The position numbers were made by a program, and so were the translations under genes. This document shows, one piece after another, positions 1-8,657 of a DNA stretch of 64,000 nt; positions within the stretch are counted from its first letter, which is position 1, and the number at the start of each line of letters is the position of its first letter. The DNA is taken from contig CALMZV010000028.1 in the NCBI GenBank assembly GCA_937870755.1, forward strand, positions 1 through 64,000. Direction: 5' to 3'. Origin of the DNA: an uncultured Methylocystaceae bacterium. GTDB lineage: Bacteria; Pseudomonadota; Alphaproteobacteria; Rhizobiales; Beijerinckiaceae. Under the pieces are notes generated by a model. The model was not told the origin of the DNA, did no database searches, and worked only from the letters and a program-made list of their open reading frames with translations.

Positions 1-146
1 AACGCGACGCGGCGCTCGTGCGCCGAAACCACGCGGCGGCTTTCGCCGCGTGAAAAAAACCTGCTCGCGCCGCAGGCGCGGGCCAGGAGCGAACGCGACG
101 CGGCGCTCGTGCGCCGAAACCACGCGGCGGCTTTCGCCGCGTGAAA
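1..146. repeat. Tandem 55-bp repeat with hairpin, period 91
   Basis: A 55-bp unit at 1-55 recurs exactly at 92-146. Each copy contains a perfect 9-bp stem with a GCTTT loop (30-52 and 121-143, arms CACGCGGCG and CGCCGCGTG). The first 20 bases of the unit recur a third time with one mismatch at 151-170. The first hairpin is followed by an A-run on the + strand, so it is not a classic + strand terminator. The copies lie upstream of ffh and no reading frame there looks coding. The function is unknown; it may be a local duplication of an intergenic palindromic element. Confidence 0.7.
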
Positions 147-175
147 CAATGCGACGCCGCGCTCGTGCGCGGGAA

Positions 176-201
176 TCCTGTTCGACGGCCGTCGAACAGG
201 A
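176..201. promoter_or_regulatory. Perfect 26-bp palindrome abutting the ffh RBS
   Basis: The half-site TCCTGTTCGACGG at 176-188 is followed directly by its exact reverse complement at 189-201. The Shine-Dalgarno AAGGAG starts at 201 and the ffh ATG at 213. As DNA this could be a dimeric-regulator operator; as RNA it would form a stable stem touching the ribosome binding site. Its function is inferred only from position and symmetry. Confidence 0.5.
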
Positions 202-212
202 AGGAGACCAAA

Positions 213-1736
213 ATGTTCGAGGGTCTGAGCGAAAAGCTCTCCGGCATATTCGACGCGCTCACGCGCCGCGGGGCGCTGAGCGAGGAAGACGTCGCGACCA
301 TTCTGCGCGAAGTGCGCCGCGCGCTGCTGGAAGCGGACGTGGCGCTCGATGTCGTGCGCTCGTTCACCGACAAGGTGCGCGCCGCCGCCGTGGGCGCCAA
401 CATCATCAAATCCGTCACGCCGGGCCAGATGGTCGTCAAGATCGTCAACGACGTGCTGGTGGAGACGCTCGGGTCCGACGCGCAGCCGATCGACCTCAAC
501 GCGGCCCCGCCCGTCGCCATCATGATGGTGGGCCTGCAGGGCGCGGGCAAGACGACGACGACCGCCAAGATCGCGCTGCGCCTGAAGGACCGGCAGAACA
601 AGCGCGTGCTGATGGCCTCGCTCGACGTGAAGCGCCCGGCCGCACAGGAGCAGCTCGCCGTGCTCGGCCGCCAGATCGGCGTCGACACGCTGCCGATCGT
701 GGCCGGGCAGACGCCCGTGCAGATCGCCCAGCGCGCCGAACAGGCCGCGCGCCTGCAGGGCTACGACGTGGTGATGCTCGACACCGCCGGCCGCACGCAT
801 ATCGACGAGCCGTTGATGGCGGAGATGGCGGAGATCAAGTCCGCCGCGCGCCCGCACGAAATCCTGCTGGTGGCCGACGCCCTGACCGGTCAGGACGCGG
901 TCAATCTGGCCAAGAGCTTCGACGAGCGCGTCGGCGTGACCGGCATCGTGCTGACGCGCGTGGACGGCGACGGGCGCGGCGGCGCGGCGCTCTCGATGCG
1001 GGCCGTGACCGGCAAGCCGATCAAGCTGATCGGCACGGGCGAGAAGATGGACGCGCTCGACGAGTTCGATCCGCGCCGCATCGCCAATCGCATCCTCGGC
1101 ATGGGCGACATCGTCGCGCTGGTGGAGAAGGCCGCCGAAACGATCGACGCGGAGAAAGCCCAGCGCATCGCCGAGAAGATGCGCAAGGGCAAGTTCGACC
1201 TGGAGGATCTGGCCGACCAGCTCGCGCAGTTCGACAAGCTCGGCGGGCTCGGCGGCGTGATGGGCCTGTTGCCCGGCATGGGCAAGATCAAGGAGCAGAT
1301 GGCCGGCGCGAAGATCGACGACAAGGTCATCAGGCGCCAGCGCGCGATCATCCTGTCGATGACGCCGCAGGAGCGCCGCAACCCCGACATTCTCAAGGCC
1401 TCCCGCAAGAAGCGCATCGCGGCTGGCGCCGGCATGAAGGTCGAGGACGTGAACAAACTGCTCAAGCAGCATCGCCAGATGGCCGACATGATGAAACAGC
1501 TCGGCGGCGCCAAACGCGGCGCGCTCGGCAAGATGGCGCAGGCGTTCGGATTGGGCGGGAACATGCCGCAGCCGACGCCCGAACAGATCGAGCAGCTGCA
1601 GAAACAAATGGGCGGCGGCATGAAGCTGCCCGACATGCCGGCGGGCCTCGGCAAGCCGGGCATGCCCGGCGCCATGCCGAAGCTGCCGGGCCTCGGCAGC
1701 GGTTTCAACCCGTTCCAGTTCGGAAAGAAGAAATGA
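213..1736 (+). CDS. ffh: Signal recognition particle protein Ffh (SRP54)
   Basis: This is the 507-residue GTPase subunit of the bacterial SRP. It binds 4.5S RNA and signal sequences and docks nascent inner-membrane proteins to FtsY. It has an N-terminal helical domain, then a G domain with P-loop GLQGAGKT (107-114), DTAGR (190-194) and TRVDGDGRGG (about 249-258). The C-terminal M domain is methionine- and glycine-rich with the conserved SRKKRIAAG segment. The start at 213 follows AAGGAG by 7 nt; an upstream in-frame start at 141 would read through the repeat and palindrome and is rejected. It heads the ffh-rpsP-rimM-trmD-rplS block. Confidence 0.97.
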   Translation: MFEGLSEKLSGIFDALTRRGALSEEDVATILREVRRALLEADVALDVVRSFTDKVRAAAVGANIIKSVTPGQMVVKIVNDVLVETLGSDAQPIDLNAAPPVAIMMVGLQGAGKTTTTAKIALRLKDRQNKRVLMASLDVKRPAAQEQLAVLGRQIGVDTLPIVAGQTPVQIAQRAEQAARLQGYDVVMLDTAGRTHIDEPLMAEMAEIKSAARPHEILLVADALTGQDAVNLAKSFDERVGVTGIVLTRVDGDGRGGAALSMRAVTGKPIKLIGTGEKMDALDEFDPRRIANRILGMGDIVALVEKAAETIDAEKAQRIAEKMRKGKFDLEDLADQLAQFDKLGGLGGVMGLLPGMGKIKEQMAGAKIDDKVIRRQRAIILSMTPQERRNPDILKASRKKRIAAGAGMKVEDVNKLLKQHRQMADMMKQLGGAKRGALGKMAQAFGLGGNMPQPTPEQIEQLQKQMGGGMKLPDMPAGLGKPGMPGAMPKLPGLGSGFNPFQFGKKK

Positions 1737-1739
1737 GCC

Positions 1740-1870
1740 AATTCCCCTTCTCCCCGTAAACGGGGAGAAGGTGGCGCAAAGCGCCGGATGAGGGGCCCGG
1801 GGACGATCTCGGGTCTATCGCCCGGCCCCTCACCCGGCCCTCTCCCCGCAAGCGGGGCGAGGGAGTCCAG
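1740..1870. repeat. Intergenic palindromic repeat element (REP-like)
   Basis: The ffh-rpsP gap holds a composite imperfect inverted repeat. The left half contains CTCCCCGTAAACGGGGAG and ends near GATGAGGGG. The right half starts near CCCCTCACC and contains CTCTCCCCGCAAGCGGGGCG. Each half has its own hairpin, and the two halves also pair with each other. Elements of this look (encoding SPRLRGEG-type frames) are common dispersed repeats in GC-rich proteobacteria. The element could act as a transcription attenuator between ffh and rpsP, but it has no U-tract. Confidence 0.6.
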
Positions 1871-1887
1871 CACAGTAAGGAAGCAAA

Positions 1888-2259
1888 ATGTCCCTGAAGA
1901 TTCGTCTCTCCCGCGGCGGCGCCAAGAAGCGCCCGTTCTATCGCATCGTCGTCGCCGACTCGCGCTATCCGCGCGATGGCCGCTTCATCGAGCGGCTCGG
2001 CACGTTCGATCCGCTGAAGGCCAAGGACGCCGCCGACCGCCTGGTGCTCGACGGCGAGAAGGCCAGGGCGTGGATCGCCAAGGGCGCCCAGCCGACCGAC
2101 CGCGTCGCGCGCCTGCTGGAGGCCGTCGGCGTCGGCAAGCGCGAGGCGCGCAACAATCCGACCAAGGCGCAGCCGAAGAAGAAGGCGCAGGAACGCGCCG
2201 CGGCCGCGGCCGCGGCCGCCGAGAAGGCCGCCGCTGCTGGCGAAGCCGCTGCCGAGTAG
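1888..2259 (+). CDS. rpsP: 30S ribosomal protein S16
   Basis: Small-subunit protein S16, 123 residues, with the canonical N-terminus [20 protein letters not shown] and the following [13 protein letters not shown] block. Residues from about 90 on form a family-variable Lys/Ala-rich tail with a run of eight alanines, encoded by a GCGGCC-type microsatellite at about 2196-2220. Alphaproteobacterial S16 often carries such an extension. The start follows a purine-rich AAGGAAGC. rimM begins 6 bp downstream, consistent with co-transcription. Confidence 0.97.
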   Translation: MSLKIRLSRGGAKKRPFYRIVVADSRYPRDGRFIERLGTFDPLKAKDAADRLVLDGEKARAWIAKGAQPTDRVARLLEAVGVGKREARNNPTKAQPKKKAQERAAAAAAAAEKAAAAGEAAAE

Positions 2260-2265
2260 CCCGCG

Positions 2266-2775
2266 ATGGCCGCGCCGAAGGGCCGCATCCTGGTCGGCCG
2301 TTTCGGCGCGCCGCAGGGCGTGCGGGGCGAAATCCGCATCAAGAGCTTCACCGCCGATCCCATGTCGATCGCCGGTTACGGGCCGTTGACGGACGAAACT
2401 GGGACGCGCGCGTTCGAAATCGAGCGCGCGCGGCCGCTCAAGGACGACATGATCGTGGCGCGCGTGAAGGGCCTTGGCGACCGCGACGCCGCACGGGCGC
2501 TGACCGGCCTTGCGCTGTATGTCGCGCGCGAAGAACTGCCGCCGCCCGACGAGGACGAATTCTACATCGCCGACCTTCTCGGGCTGACCGCCGTGACGCC
2601 AGAGGGCGAAACGCTCGGAACCGTGAAGAACGTCCTCAATTTCGGCGCGGGCGACATTCTCGAGATTTCCGGCGCGAGCGAAACCTTGCTCGCGCCCTTC
2701 ACCCGGGCGCACGCGCCCACGCTCGATTTCGCCGCAAGGCGCATCGTGGTCGTGCGGCCGGTCGAAACCGAATGA
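2266..2775 (+). CDS. rimM: Ribosome maturation factor RimM
   Basis: A 169-residue 16S rRNA-processing factor that binds S19 and helps mature the 30S head. The N-terminal RimM barrel begins [21 protein letters not shown], shown here by its [14 protein letters not shown] core. The C-terminal PRC-barrel contains [17 protein letters not shown]. Length is normal for the family. It sits between rpsP and trmD, the usual order, and its stop overlaps the trmD start in an ATGA, indicating translational coupling. Confidence 0.96.
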   Translation: MAAPKGRILVGRFGAPQGVRGEIRIKSFTADPMSIAGYGPLTDETGTRAFEIERARPLKDDMIVARVKGLGDRDAARALTGLALYVAREELPPPDEDEFYIADLLGLTAVTPEGETLGTVKNVLNFGAGDILEISGASETLLAPFTRAHAPTLDFAARRIVVVRPVETE

Positions 2776-3464
2776 CGTTCCGCGCGACCGTCCTCACCCT
2801 CTTCCCCGAGATGTTTCCGGGCCCGCTCGGCCTGTCGCTGTCGGGCGACGCGCGCGCGCGGGGCCTGTGGGCGCTGGAGACGAAGGACATCCGCGATCAC
2901 GGCCTCGGCAAGCATCGCGCGGTGGACGACACGCCGGCCGGCGGCGGCGCCGGCATGGTGTTGCGCGCGGATGTGCTGGCCGCCGCCATCGACGCCGTTT
3001 CCCCGCACGGCGATCCCCGCCCGCGCCTGCTGATGAGCCCGCGCGGGCGCCCGCTCACGCAGGCGCGCGTGCGCGACCTCGCCGCCGGGCCGGGCGCGCT
3101 CATCGTCTGCAGCCGGTTCGAAGGCGTGGACGAACGCATCGTCGAGGCCCGCGATCTGGAGGAGGTCTCCATCGGCGACTATGTGCTCTCGGGCGGCGAG
3201 ATCGCGGCGATGGCGCTTCTCGACGCCTGCGTGCGGCTCATTCCCGGCGTCATGGGCAAGCAGGCGTCCGGCGCCGAGGAAAGCTTCGAGAACGGCCTGC
3301 TCGAATATCCGCACTACACGCGGCCCCGCGACTGGGAGGGCCGGGGCATTCCGGACGTGCTGCTGTCCGGCGACCACGCCAGGATCGCCCGCTGGCGGCG
3401 CGAACAGGCGCAAACGCTCACGCGCGCCCGTCGGCCCGACCTTGCGCGCGACAAGGAGGCCTGA
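2772..3464 (+). CDS. trmD: tRNA (guanine-N1-)-methyltransferase TrmD
   Basis: SAM-dependent SPOUT methyltransferase that makes m1G37 in tRNAs and prevents frameshifting. It has 230 residues. The N-terminus [18 protein letters not shown] is typical, and the trefoil-knot SAM site is represented by [10 protein letters not shown]. The start at 2772 overlaps the rimM stop by 4 bases; longer in-frame starts upstream run through rimM and are rejected. Confidence 0.96.
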   Translation: MTFRATVLTLFPEMFPGPLGLSLSGDARARGLWALETKDIRDHGLGKHRAVDDTPAGGGAGMVLRADVLAAAIDAVSPHGDPRPRLLMSPRGRPLTQARVRDLAAGPGALIVCSRFEGVDERIVEARDLEEVSIGDYVLSGGEIAAMALLDACVRLIPGVMGKQASGAEESFENGLLEYPHYTRPRDWEGRGIPDVLLSGDHARIARWRREQAQTLTRARRPDLARDKEA

Positions 3465-3468
3465 ATCT

Positions 3469-3498
3469 CTCGACTCGCCCTCCGCAATCCTGTATAGG
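3469..3498 (+). promoter_or_regulatory. Possible sigma-70-type promoter before rplS
   Basis: A CTCGAC -35-like hexamer (3469-3474) is followed after 18 nt by TATAGG (3493-3498) in the trmD-rplS gap, about 66 nt before the rplS ATG. The match to alphaproteobacterial CTTGAC/TATAnT is partial. rplS could equally be read through from trmD. Confidence 0.3.
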
Positions 3499-3564
3499 CG
3501 CGGCTCAACTCAGAACAGCGTTCCCGAAACGCTCGCCCGCAACAGGGCGAAACGGAGAAAGACC

Positions 3565-3954
3565 ATGGACCTCATCGCCCAGCTCGAAGCCGAGCAGGCC
3601 GCCAAACTCGCTCGTGAAATTCCCGCCTTCCAGCCCGGCGACACCGTCGTCGTGAGCGTGAAGGTGAAGGAAGGCGACCGCACCCGCGTCCAGGCCTACG
3701 AAGGCGTCTGCATCGCGCGTCAGGGCGGCGGCCTCAACGAGAGCTTCACCGTCCGCAAGATTTCCTATGGCGAAGGCGTGGAGCGCGTGTTCCCGGTCTA
3801 TTCGCCGATGATCGAACAGATCAAGGTGGTGCGGCGCGGCAAGGTGCGGCGCGCCAAGCTCTACTATCTGCGCGACCGTCGCGGCAAGTCGGCCCGCATC
3901 GCCGAGCGCACGGACCGCCAGGCCGGCGACAAGGCCGCCAAGACCGCCAAGTAA
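3565..3954 (+). CDS. rplS: 50S ribosomal protein L19
   Basis: Large-subunit protein L19 at the 30S-50S interface, 129 residues. Recognisable blocks are [32 protein letters not shown] and the C-terminal [20 protein letters not shown]. The start is chosen at the ATG following GGAGAAAG; a much longer frame from 3181 overlaps trmD and is not used. It has a slightly extended C-terminus rich in Lys, Ala and Thr. It closes the ribosomal block in the standard order. Confidence 0.97.
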   Translation: MDLIAQLEAEQAAKLAREIPAFQPGDTVVVSVKVKEGDRTRVQAYEGVCIARQGGGLNESFTVRKISYGEGVERVFPVYSPMIEQIKVVRRGKVRRAKLYYLRDRRGKSARIAERTDRQAGDKAAKTAK

Positions 3955-4050
3955 TCGTCTCCATGCCGCGGGGCGCGCGCGGCGCTCCGTGGCGTTCGTT
4001 CCGGCGCGCGATCGCCCGCGCGTCCGACCGCGCCCGCCAGAGAGACTCCG

Positions 4051-5643
4051 ATGGCCAAGGATTTGTGCCGCGTCGCGCGCGCGCTGATTTCCGTTTCCGA
4101 CAAGACCGGGCTGATCGACTTGGCTCGCGCGCTCGCCGGCCACGGCGTCGAGATCGTCTCGACCGGCGGCACGCGCAAGGCGATCGCCGACGCCGGCGTC
4201 GCGGTGAAGGACATTTCCGACATCACCGGCTTTCCGGAAATGATGGACGGCCGCGTGAAGACGCTGCACCCGAAAGTGCACGGCGGCCTGCTCGCCATCC
4301 GCGAGAATCCCGAGCACGAGGCGGCGCTGCTCGCCCACTCGATTCCGCAGATCGATCTGCTTGTGGTCAATCTTTATCCGTTCGAGGCGACCGTCGCGCG
4401 CGGCGCGTCCTACGAGGATTGCGTCGAGAACATCGACATCGGCGGCCCGGCGATGATTCGCGCGGCCGCCAAGAACCACGACCATGTCGCCGTCGTGGTC
4501 GATCCGGCCGATTACGCGCTCGTGCTCGGCGAACTCGTCGCCAACGCCGGGCAGACGCAGCGGCGGACGCGCCGGCGCCTCGCCCACAAGGCCTACGCGC
4601 GCACCGCCGCCTATGATGCGGCGATCTCCAACTGGTTCGCGAGCGCGCTGCATGTCGATACGCCCGAATGGCGCGCCGTCGGCGGCCATCTGACCGAGCC
4701 GATGCGCTACGGCGAAAATCCGCACCAGAGCGCGGGTTTCTATGCGACCGGCGAGAAACGGTTCGGCGTCGCCACCGCGCGCCAGACGCAGGGCAAGCAG
4801 CTCTCCTACAACAACGTCAACGACACCGACGCGGCCTTCGAATGCGTGGCCGAATTCGATCCCGCGCGCACGGCCGCCGTGGCCATCATCAAACACGCCA
4901 ATCCGTGCGGCGTGGCCGAGGGCGCGACGCTGACGGACGCCTATCTGAAGGCGCTGCGCTGCGATCCCGTGTCCGCCTTCGGCGGCATCGTCGCGCTCAA
5001 CCGCACGCTCGACGCGCAGGCGGCGAGCGAGATCGTGAAAATCTTCACGGAGGTCATCATCGCGCCCGATGCGACCGGGGAAGCCATCGCGCTCGTCGCG
5101 GCGAAGAAGAACCTGCGCCTGCTGCTGACCGGCGGCCTGCCGGACCCGCGCGCGAGGGGTCTTTCGGTGCGCACCGTCGCCGGCGGCCTGCTCGTGCAGG
5201 CGCGCGACAATGCGGTCGTCGACGACATGGAGCTGAAGGTCGTCACCCGGCGCGCGCCGACGGCGGCCGAACTCGCCGACATGAAGTTCGCATTCCGCGT
5301 GGCCAAACACGTGAAGTCGAACGCCATCGTCTATGTGAAGGACGGCGCGACGGTGGGCGTGGGCGCGGGCCAGATGTCGCGCGTGGATTCCTCGCGCATC
5401 GCCGCCTGGAAGGCGGCCGAGGCGGCGAAAGCGGCCGGCCTGCCGCAAAGCCTCGCCATCGGCTCCGTCGTCGCCTCCGACGCTTTCTTTCCCTTCGCCG
5501 ACGGACTGCTGGCCGCGGCCGAAGCCGGCGCCACCGCCGTCATCCAGCCCGGCGGCTCGATGCGCGATCAGGACGTGATCGACGCGGCGAACGAAGCGAA
5601 TCTTGCGATGGTCTTCACCGGCCATCGTCATTTCCGGCACTGA
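4051..5643 (+). CDS. purH: Bifunctional AICAR transformylase / IMP cyclohydrolase
   Basis: Catalyses the last two steps of de novo IMP synthesis: formylation of AICAR by 10-formyl-THF and ring closure. It has 530 residues. The N-terminal IMP cyclohydrolase (MGS fold) shows [19 protein letters not shown] and [13 protein letters not shown]. The C-terminal transformylase shows [19 protein letters not shown] and the catalytic KHANPCG near residue 280. The C-terminus [11 protein letters not shown] matches the family end. It is the only purine gene in this part of the window. Its stop abuts the convergent gene at 5644. Confidence 0.97.
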   Translation: MAKDLCRVARALISVSDKTGLIDLARALAGHGVEIVSTGGTRKAIADAGVAVKDISDITGFPEMMDGRVKTLHPKVHGGLLAIRENPEHEAALLAHSIPQIDLLVVNLYPFEATVARGASYEDCVENIDIGGPAMIRAAAKNHDHVAVVVDPADYALVLGELVANAGQTQRRTRRRLAHKAYARTAAYDAAISNWFASALHVDTPEWRAVGGHLTEPMRYGENPHQSAGFYATGEKRFGVATARQTQGKQLSYNNVNDTDAAFECVAEFDPARTAAVAIIKHANPCGVAEGATLTDAYLKALRCDPVSAFGGIVALNRTLDAQAASEIVKIFTEVIIAPDATGEAIALVAAKKNLRLLLTGGLPDPRARGLSVRTVAGGLLVQARDNAVVDDMELKVVTRRAPTAAELADMKFAFRVAKHVKSNAIVYVKDGATVGVGAGQMSRVDSSRIAAWKAAEAAKAAGLPQSLAIGSVVASDAFFPFADGLLAAAEAGATAVIQPGGSMRDQDVIDAANEANLAMVFTGHRHFRH

Positions 5644-6198
5644 TCACGCCCCGGCGGCGGGCGCGATGCCGAAGCCGATCGGCTGGCGGTCGGCCCGCAA
5701 ATGCGGCGGCGCGGACAGTTCCCGCCGCATCGCCGCGTAGAGATGGGCGCACAGCGCATCCGCGCTCGCCGCATGCTCCGTGCGCACGGGAAAATCTTCG
5801 CCGCTGTTTTCGTCGCGCACGGAAAAGGCCGCGTCCGCGCGGGTCGCGCTGAGAACGATCCAGAACGGATCCTTCGGCCAGTCGACGCCCGCCCCCGCCA
5901 GCAGCACGCGCAGCCCAAAGTAGAAGCGCGCGTCGTCGTAGGGCGTCCATTGGGGCGGATGTTCGTAGGGCGTGAGCGCAAGGCGCCCGGCCGGCGCGGG
6001 GCCGTCCCATCTCGCGGCGCAGGGGGCGACCAGAACATGCGATACGCCGTCGGGATCGACCGCACGGGCGGGACAGCCCAGATGCGCCCGCAGACTTTCC
6101 GCCAGAAAAGACGGCAGAACCTGCGCGTCGCGACAAAGTGCGGCGGTCGCCCCGCGCCAGCGGTCGACCAACGGCCTCAGATCATCGTAGCGCGACAT
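5644..6198 (-). CDS. Protein of unknown function
   Basis: A 184-residue predicted soluble protein with no signal peptide and no membrane segment. It begins MSRYDDLRPLVDRWRGATAA. The middle contains PYEHPPQWTPYDDARFYFG and DPFWIVLSATRADAAFSVRDE. I do not recognise a domain. The coding assignment rests on a sustained reading frame, a sensible start, and exact filling of the gap between purH (its stop abuts) and the divergent gene at 6298. It could be lineage-restricted. Confidence 0.6.
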   Translation of the reverse strand: MSRYDDLRPLVDRWRGATAALCRDAQVLPSFLAESLRAHLGCPARAVDPDGVSHVLVAPCAARWDGPAPAGRLALTPYEHPPQWTPYDDARFYFGLRVLLAGAGVDWPKDPFWIVLSATRADAAFSVRDENSGEDFPVRTEHAASADALCAHLYAAMRRELSAPPHLRADRQPIGFGIAPAAGA

Positions 6199-6297
6199 GG
6201 CGGGCCTCGCGGAACCTCGGCCGAACATGCGCGCGCGCACGCCCTCTTGCAACGGGCGCGCGCGCCGGCACAATGGCGGCGACAACGGGAGACGAAC

Positions 6298-6927
6298 ATG
6301 GCCAAGGCCAAACCGAAAGCCGGCGCGCCCAAAGCGGTTGCGCCGAACAAGACCGCAAAGAGCGACATGGATGGCGTGATGGCGCTCGATCTGCCGGCGG
6401 CCGAACTGACGCCGCAGGTCGCGGCCTATTTCGCCAAATGCGAGGAGAAGATCGGCTTCGTGCCGAACGTGTTGCGCGCCTACACGCACGACATGGCGAA
6501 GTTCGATGCGTTCTCCCTCTTCTACAACGACCTCATGCTCGCGCCCTCGGGCCTGAGCAAGCTCGAACGCGAGATGATTTCGGTCGTCGTCTCCTCGGAA
6601 AACAAGTGTTTCTATTGCCTGACCGCGCACGGCGAGGCGGTGCGCCGGCTGTCGGGCGATCCCAAACTCGGCGAGATGCTGGTGATGAACTATCGCGCCG
6701 CCGACCTGCCCGACCGCCAGCGCGCCATGCTCGACTTCGCCGTGAAACTGACGAAGGAGCCGTGGGCGATCGAAGAGCGCGACCGCGCCGGACTGCGCAA
6801 GGCGGGTTTTTCGGACCGCGACATCTGGGACATCGGCGCGACCGCGAGCTTCTTCAACATGACGAACCGCATGGCCTCGGCCGTCGACATGCGCCCGAAC
6901 GACGAGTATCACGCCGCCGCGCGCTGA
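6298..6927 (+). CDS. Peroxidase-related / AhpD-like carboxymuconolactone decarboxylase family protein
   Basis: A 209-residue CMD-fold protein with the alkylhydroperoxidase signature: Cys104-x-x-Cys107 and His111 in KCFYCLTAH. This thiol pair and its proton relay are diagnostic of AhpD-like peroxidase-related proteins. The first 20 residues are an Ala/Lys/Pro-rich low-complexity leader. An RBS-like GGGAGACGA precedes the ATG. The gene is probably co-transcribed with the metal-dependent hydrolase 10 bp downstream. The physiological substrate cannot be told from sequence. Confidence 0.88.
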   Translation: MAKAKPKAGAPKAVAPNKTAKSDMDGVMALDLPAAELTPQVAAYFAKCEEKIGFVPNVLRAYTHDMAKFDAFSLFYNDLMLAPSGLSKLEREMISVVVSSENKCFYCLTAHGEAVRRLSGDPKLGEMLVMNYRAADLPDRQRAMLDFAVKLTKEPWAIEERDRAGLRKAGFSDRDIWDIGATASFFNMTNRMASAVDMRPNDEYHAAAR

Positions 6928-6937
6928 CCGCGCCGCA

Positions 6938-7921
6938 ATGAAAAACCCGTATTATTCCGGGCCGCCGAGCGACCATTTCGACGGGCTGCGATTCGTTGCG
7001 CCCGGCGGTTCGCGCGACAAGAGCCGGCGCGAACTCCTGAAATGGCAATGGGGGTCGCGCAATCGGCCTCCCTGGCCGAAAACCTTTCCCTCGCCCTTCG
7101 CGGACCGGCCGCCGCCGCGCGTGGACGGCGCGCGCCTGCGCGTGACCTTCGTCGGCCATGCGAGCTTTCTGGTGCAGACGCACGGCGTCAATCTGCTGAT
7201 CGACCCCGTGTGGTCGGACCGCGCGAGCCCCTTCCGCTTCGCCGGCCCCAAACGGGTGAACGCGCCGGGGGTCGCGCTCGACGACCTGCCCTCGCTCGAC
7301 GCGATTCTGGTCAGCCACAACCATTACGACCACATGGACGCCGATACGCTCAAGCGCCTCGCGGTCGCCCGCCCCTGTCCGGTGCTGACGCCGCTGGGCA
7401 ACGACACGATCCTGCAGGCGATCGATCCGCGCATCGCCGCGCAGGCCCACGACTGGGGCGCGCGCGTCGATGTCGGGGCGCTGCGCGTGCATTTCGAATC
7501 CGCGCTGCACTGGTCGGCGCGCGGTCTGAACGACCGGCGCATGGCGCTGTGGTGCGCCTTCGTGATTGAGACGCCGAGCGCGAAAATCTATCACATCGCC
7601 GACACCGCCTTCGGCGACGGCTCGGTCTTCGAGGCGCTGCGCGAGAAACACGGCGCCGTCGACCTCGCGCATCTGCCGATCGGCGCCTACGCGCCGCGCT
7701 GGTTCATGCGCGCCCAGCATGTCGATCCGGACGAATCGGTCGCCATTTTCCGCCTCGTCGGCGCGCGCCGGGCGATCGGCCACCACTGGGGCACGTTCCG
7801 CCTGACCGACGAGCCGATCATGGAGCCGGCGGAGAAGCTCGGCCGCGCGCTCGCACGCGAAAGCGTCGCGCCAGAGCGCTTTCGCGCCGCCCGCCCGGGC
7901 GAGGCCTTCGAGGCGGCGTGA
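6938..7921 (+). CDS. Metallo-beta-lactamase fold hydrolase (NAPE-PLD/UlaG-like)
   Basis: A 327-residue protein of the beta-lactamase superfamily 2. The metal-binding motif is His127-x-His129-x-Asp131-His132 (SHNHYDHMD), with a preceding FVGHASFLVQ strand and a later GAYAPRWFM segment resembling N-acyl-phosphatidylethanolamine phospholipase D-like enzymes. No signal peptide is evident. It lies 10 bp after the AhpD-like gene. The substrate is unknown; the NAPE-PLD relationship is family-level inference from recalled motifs. Confidence 0.88.
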   Translation: MKNPYYSGPPSDHFDGLRFVAPGGSRDKSRRELLKWQWGSRNRPPWPKTFPSPFADRPPPRVDGARLRVTFVGHASFLVQTHGVNLLIDPVWSDRASPFRFAGPKRVNAPGVALDDLPSLDAILVSHNHYDHMDADTLKRLAVARPCPVLTPLGNDTILQAIDPRIAAQAHDWGARVDVGALRVHFESALHWSARGLNDRRMALWCAFVIETPSAKIYHIADTAFGDGSVFEALREKHGAVDLAHLPIGAYAPRWFMRAQHVDPDESVAIFRLVGARRAIGHHWGTFRLTDEPIMEPAEKLGRALARESVAPERFRAARPGEAFEAA

Positions 7922-8009
7922 TTCGCCCGGTCCGCCCCGGCGCTTTTGACCGGCCATGCGGCTTCGAGCACGGTGGAAACGGGCGTCGCGCGAGCAGGAA
8001 TGATATTCA

Positions 8010-8028
8010 CCTCAGTACAAAAATGAGG
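8010..8028. promoter_or_regulatory. Inverted repeat before the TetR gene, possible autoregulatory operator
   Basis: CCTCA (8010-8014) and TGAGG (8024-8028) form a 5-bp inverted repeat with a 9-nt A-rich spacer, 12 nt before the regulator's ATG. The right arm overlaps the likely Shine-Dalgarno GAGGA. The surrounding bases are notably AT-rich for this genome. TetR-family proteins commonly repress themselves through such sites. Confidence 0.3.
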
Positions 8029-8039
8029 ACCAGATAATT

Positions 8040-8657
8040 ATGCAGAACGATACGGAAATTGTCCGCAAACGCGGCCGGCCGCGCCAGTTCGACGAGGCGG
8101 CGGCGCTCGACAGGGTGCGTGACGTGTTCATCGAAAAGGGCTTCGCGGAGGCGTCGCTCGACGACCTGTCGGCGGCGACCGGCCTGAACCGCCCGAGCAT
8201 CTACGGCGCGTTCGGCGACAAGGAGCGGCTGTACCTGACCGCCTTGGCGCGTGAAGGCGCCCGGGCCCTCGCCGCCTTGCGCGCCGCGCTCGCCGCGCCC
8301 GGCCCCATCGAGGAGCGGCTGTCGGAGAGTTTCGCGCGCGCCATCGCTGACTATTGCGCGCCGCCCAACCACCCCGGCTGCATGATCGTGGGCACGGCCG
8401 CGGCCGCCGCCCTGACCCATCCCGCGATCGCCGAGGCCGCGCGCCGGCTCCGGCGCGAGACGGAGGATGCGCTGGAAACGGCCTTTGCCCGCTGCGTGGC
8501 CAACCGCGAACTGCCCGCCGACCCCGCGCCCGCGGTGCGCGCGCGGCTTGCGGTCGCGATGCTCGATACGCTGGCGGTGCGGGCGCGGTTGGGCGATGCG
8601 CCGGGCGAACTCGGCGATCTGGCGCAGGATTCGCTGGCGCTCATCTGCCGGATTTGA
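8040..8657 (+). CDS. TetR/AcrR family transcriptional regulator
   Basis: A 205-residue repressor-type protein. The N-terminal HTH (about residues 12-58) contains GRPRQFDEAAALDRVRDVF and LDDLSAATGLNRPSIYGAFG, typical of the family. The C-terminal ligand domain is alpha-helical with NHPGCMIVG, as in TetR_C_16/AefR-like members. Its regulated target is not adjacent in an obvious way: the upstream + gene is the metallo-hydrolase and the downstream gene is convergent, overlapping by 17 bp. Confidence 0.9.
   Translation: MQNDTEIVRKRGRPRQFDEAAALDRVRDVFIEKGFAEASLDDLSAATGLNRPSIYGAFGDKERLYLTALAREGARALAALRAALAAPGPIEERLSESFARAIADYCAPPNHPGCMIVGTAAAAALTHPAIAEAARRLRRETEDALETAFARCVANRELPADPAPAVRARLAVAMLDTLAVRARLGDAPGELGDLAQDSLALICRI

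Noticed and set aside
1-146. Hairpin repeats as a CRISPR array
   Set aside because: Only two full copies, repeat longer than typical, no regular unique spacers and no cas genes.
3505-5640. 711-codon open frame on the - strand over rplS and purH
   Set aside because: Antisense of two unmistakable genes; composition dominated by Arg, Gly, Asp and His as expected for a complementary-strand shadow.
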